Shown: one piece after another, positions 5,650 to 6,069 of the stretch
Layout of the letters: every line of letters starts with the position of its first letter
Position numbering within the stretch: the stretch's first letter is position 1
Source of the DNA: Acidobacteriota bacterium
Lineage (GTDB): Bacteria > Acidobacteriota > Vicinamibacteria > Vicinamibacterales > JAKQTR01
DNA length: 6,069 bases
Assembly: GCA_026393735.1 (NCBI GenBank)
Contig: JAPKZP010000205.1
Coordinates: 1 to 6,069, forward strand
Direction: 5' to 3'
Notes under the pieces: generated by a model
Databases searched by the model: none
Told to the model about the DNA's origin: nothing
The model's input: only the letters and a program-made list of their open reading frames with translations
Translations under genes and position numbers: made by a program

Positions 5650-5898
5650 ATGTCCATCGCGATCGAATCACTGGCGGACGACATGTACCAGATGATCGCC
5701 GAGACCCAGGGCAAGAAGAACCTCAAGGCCGGCGACCTCACCAAGGCCATGATCGCGAAGCACGGCGAGGCCGACTGCACCAAGGACCTCTGCAAGCAGG
5801 CGATCCGGCTCCTCATCGACTCGGAACGCTGCGTCTACAGCTATTTCGGCGGCAGCTACATCACGCTGCCGCACAAGGAAGGCGCCGCGCCCGACTAG
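5650..5898 (+). CDS. dsrD: DsrD, small winged-helix activator of dissimilatory sulfite reductase
   Basis: An 82-residue protein directly after dsrB, with overlapping AGGAG/GAGAGG signals before the ATG. Size and position fit DsrD, a small winged-helix protein (about 78 residues in Desulfovibrio) shown to stimulate DsrAB allosterically. Visible features are an N-terminal helix (LADDMYQMIAETQGKKN), a second helix pair around residues 27-56 (AGDLTKAMIAKHG, TKDLCKQAIRLLIDSERC), and a beta-wing with aromatic residues, VYSYFGGSYITLPHKEG (62-78). DsrD generally marks reductive-type DsrAB; sulfur oxidisers with reverse DsrAB usually lack it. No siroheme or iron-sulfur motif is present; the cysteines at 43, 48 and 61 are not arranged as cluster ligands. 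Divergence from the Desulfovibrio sequence is considerable, so the call rests on size, order and the wing pattern. Confidence 0.9.
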   Translation: MSIAIESLADDMYQMIAETQGKKNLKAGDLTKAMIAKHGEADCTKDLCKQAIRLLIDSERCVYSYFGGSYITLPHKEGAAPD

Positions 5899-5939
5899 CA
5901 CGCCGGGGTTGGCGCGCCGGCAGCCAGGACGGCCGCGTT

Positions 5940-5963
5940 CCCGCGGGCATCGAGGCCCGCGGG
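5940..5963 (+). terminator. Perfect 9-bp hairpin after dsrD
   Basis: CCCGCGGGC (5940-5948) pairs perfectly with GCCCGCGGG (5955-5963) around the loop ATCGAG. There is no T-run afterwards and the next ribosome site begins 13 bases later. It may be a 3'-stabilising or processing hairpin that separates dsrABD from the next gene rather than a full terminator. Confidence 0.4.
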
Positions 5964-5988
5964 GCAGGAGCGCCCGGAGGAACCCGCG

Positions 5989-6069
5989 ATGAAGCAGAAG
6001 CAAGCCGAGAACGAACCGGATCTCGTCGATACGCTCAGACAGTGGCAGCTCGTCGAGGACGGCAGCATC
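5989..6069 (+). CDS. Unidentified protein, N-terminal 27 residues only (cut by right edge)
   Basis: The ATG at 5989 has a good GGAGG site (5976-5980) eight bases upstream, and the frame stays open to the last base of the window. The visible start, MKQKQAENEPDLVDTLRQWQ then LVEDGSI, is hydrophilic and helical. There is no signal peptide, membrane segment or cysteine motif so far. In other genomes dsrABD is often followed by dsrN, dsrC or the dsrMKJOP complex. This start does not show the N-terminal P-loop expected of a DsrN-like amidotransferase, nor an obvious DsrC start. The RQWQxVEDxSI pattern vaguely recalls the first helix of a helix-bundle protein, but I would not name it. Co-transcription with dsrABD is likely given strand and spacing (90 bases). 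Confidence 0.7.
   Translation, partial: MKQKQAENEPDLVDTLRQWQLVEDGSI

Noticed and set aside
1..6069. tRNA, rRNA, CRISPR array, insertion sequence or attachment site
   Set aside because: I saw no repeat array, transposase, terminal inverted repeats or cloverleaf-like segment. The intergenic gaps are all short (at most 159 bases).

Overview
The window is GC-rich bacterial DNA with dense coding, strong third-position GC bias and clear Shine-Dalgarno sites. It carries a compact catabolic and respiratory cluster, all on the plus strand after one divergent regulator. The reductive-type dsrABD set points to an anaerobic or facultatively anaerobic sulfite reducer. The high GC and the LacI subtype would fit Acidobacteriota or a similar non-Desulfovibrio lineage, but the sequence here does not settle the taxonomy.

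Layout: 1-225 (minus) is the N-terminal DNA-binding part of a LacI-family repressor that runs off the left edge. 292-1572 is a LarA-family nickel-pincer racemase/epimerase with the full set of catalytic residues. 1573-1731 is a relatively AT-rich leader holding a near-perfect CpG-centred palindrome (candidate LacI-family operator), an imperfect hairpin and a -10-like hexamer. 1732-2019 and 2016-3182 overlap by ATGA and encode the small (SAF) and large subunits of a UxaA-family lyase. Their details match (2R)-3-sulfolactate sulfo-lyase SuyAB better than altronate dehydratase. 3183-3338 holds a GC hairpin. 3339-4526, 4558-5640 and 5650-5898 are dsrA, dsrB and dsrD. A 9-bp hairpin lies at 5940-5963, and a further gene starts at 5989 and is cut by the right edge.

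Proposed logic: SuyAB splits (R)-3-sulfolactate into pyruvate and sulfite. DsrAB, with DsrD as activator, reduces the sulfite towards sulfide through DsrC, while pyruvate supplies carbon and electrons. The LarA homologue acts on 2-hydroxy acids, and sulfolactate is a 2-hydroxy acid resembling malate. It is therefore a good candidate for a nickel-dependent sulfolactate racemase that feeds the (S)-enantiomer to SuyAB without the usual two-dehydrogenase route. The most notable point is the direct linkage of an organosulfonate lyase, a candidate racemase and the dissimilatory sulfite reductase, which suggests organosulfonate-driven sulfite respiration as a unit. The family assignments are strong. 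The racemase substrate and the regulatory scheme are inference.
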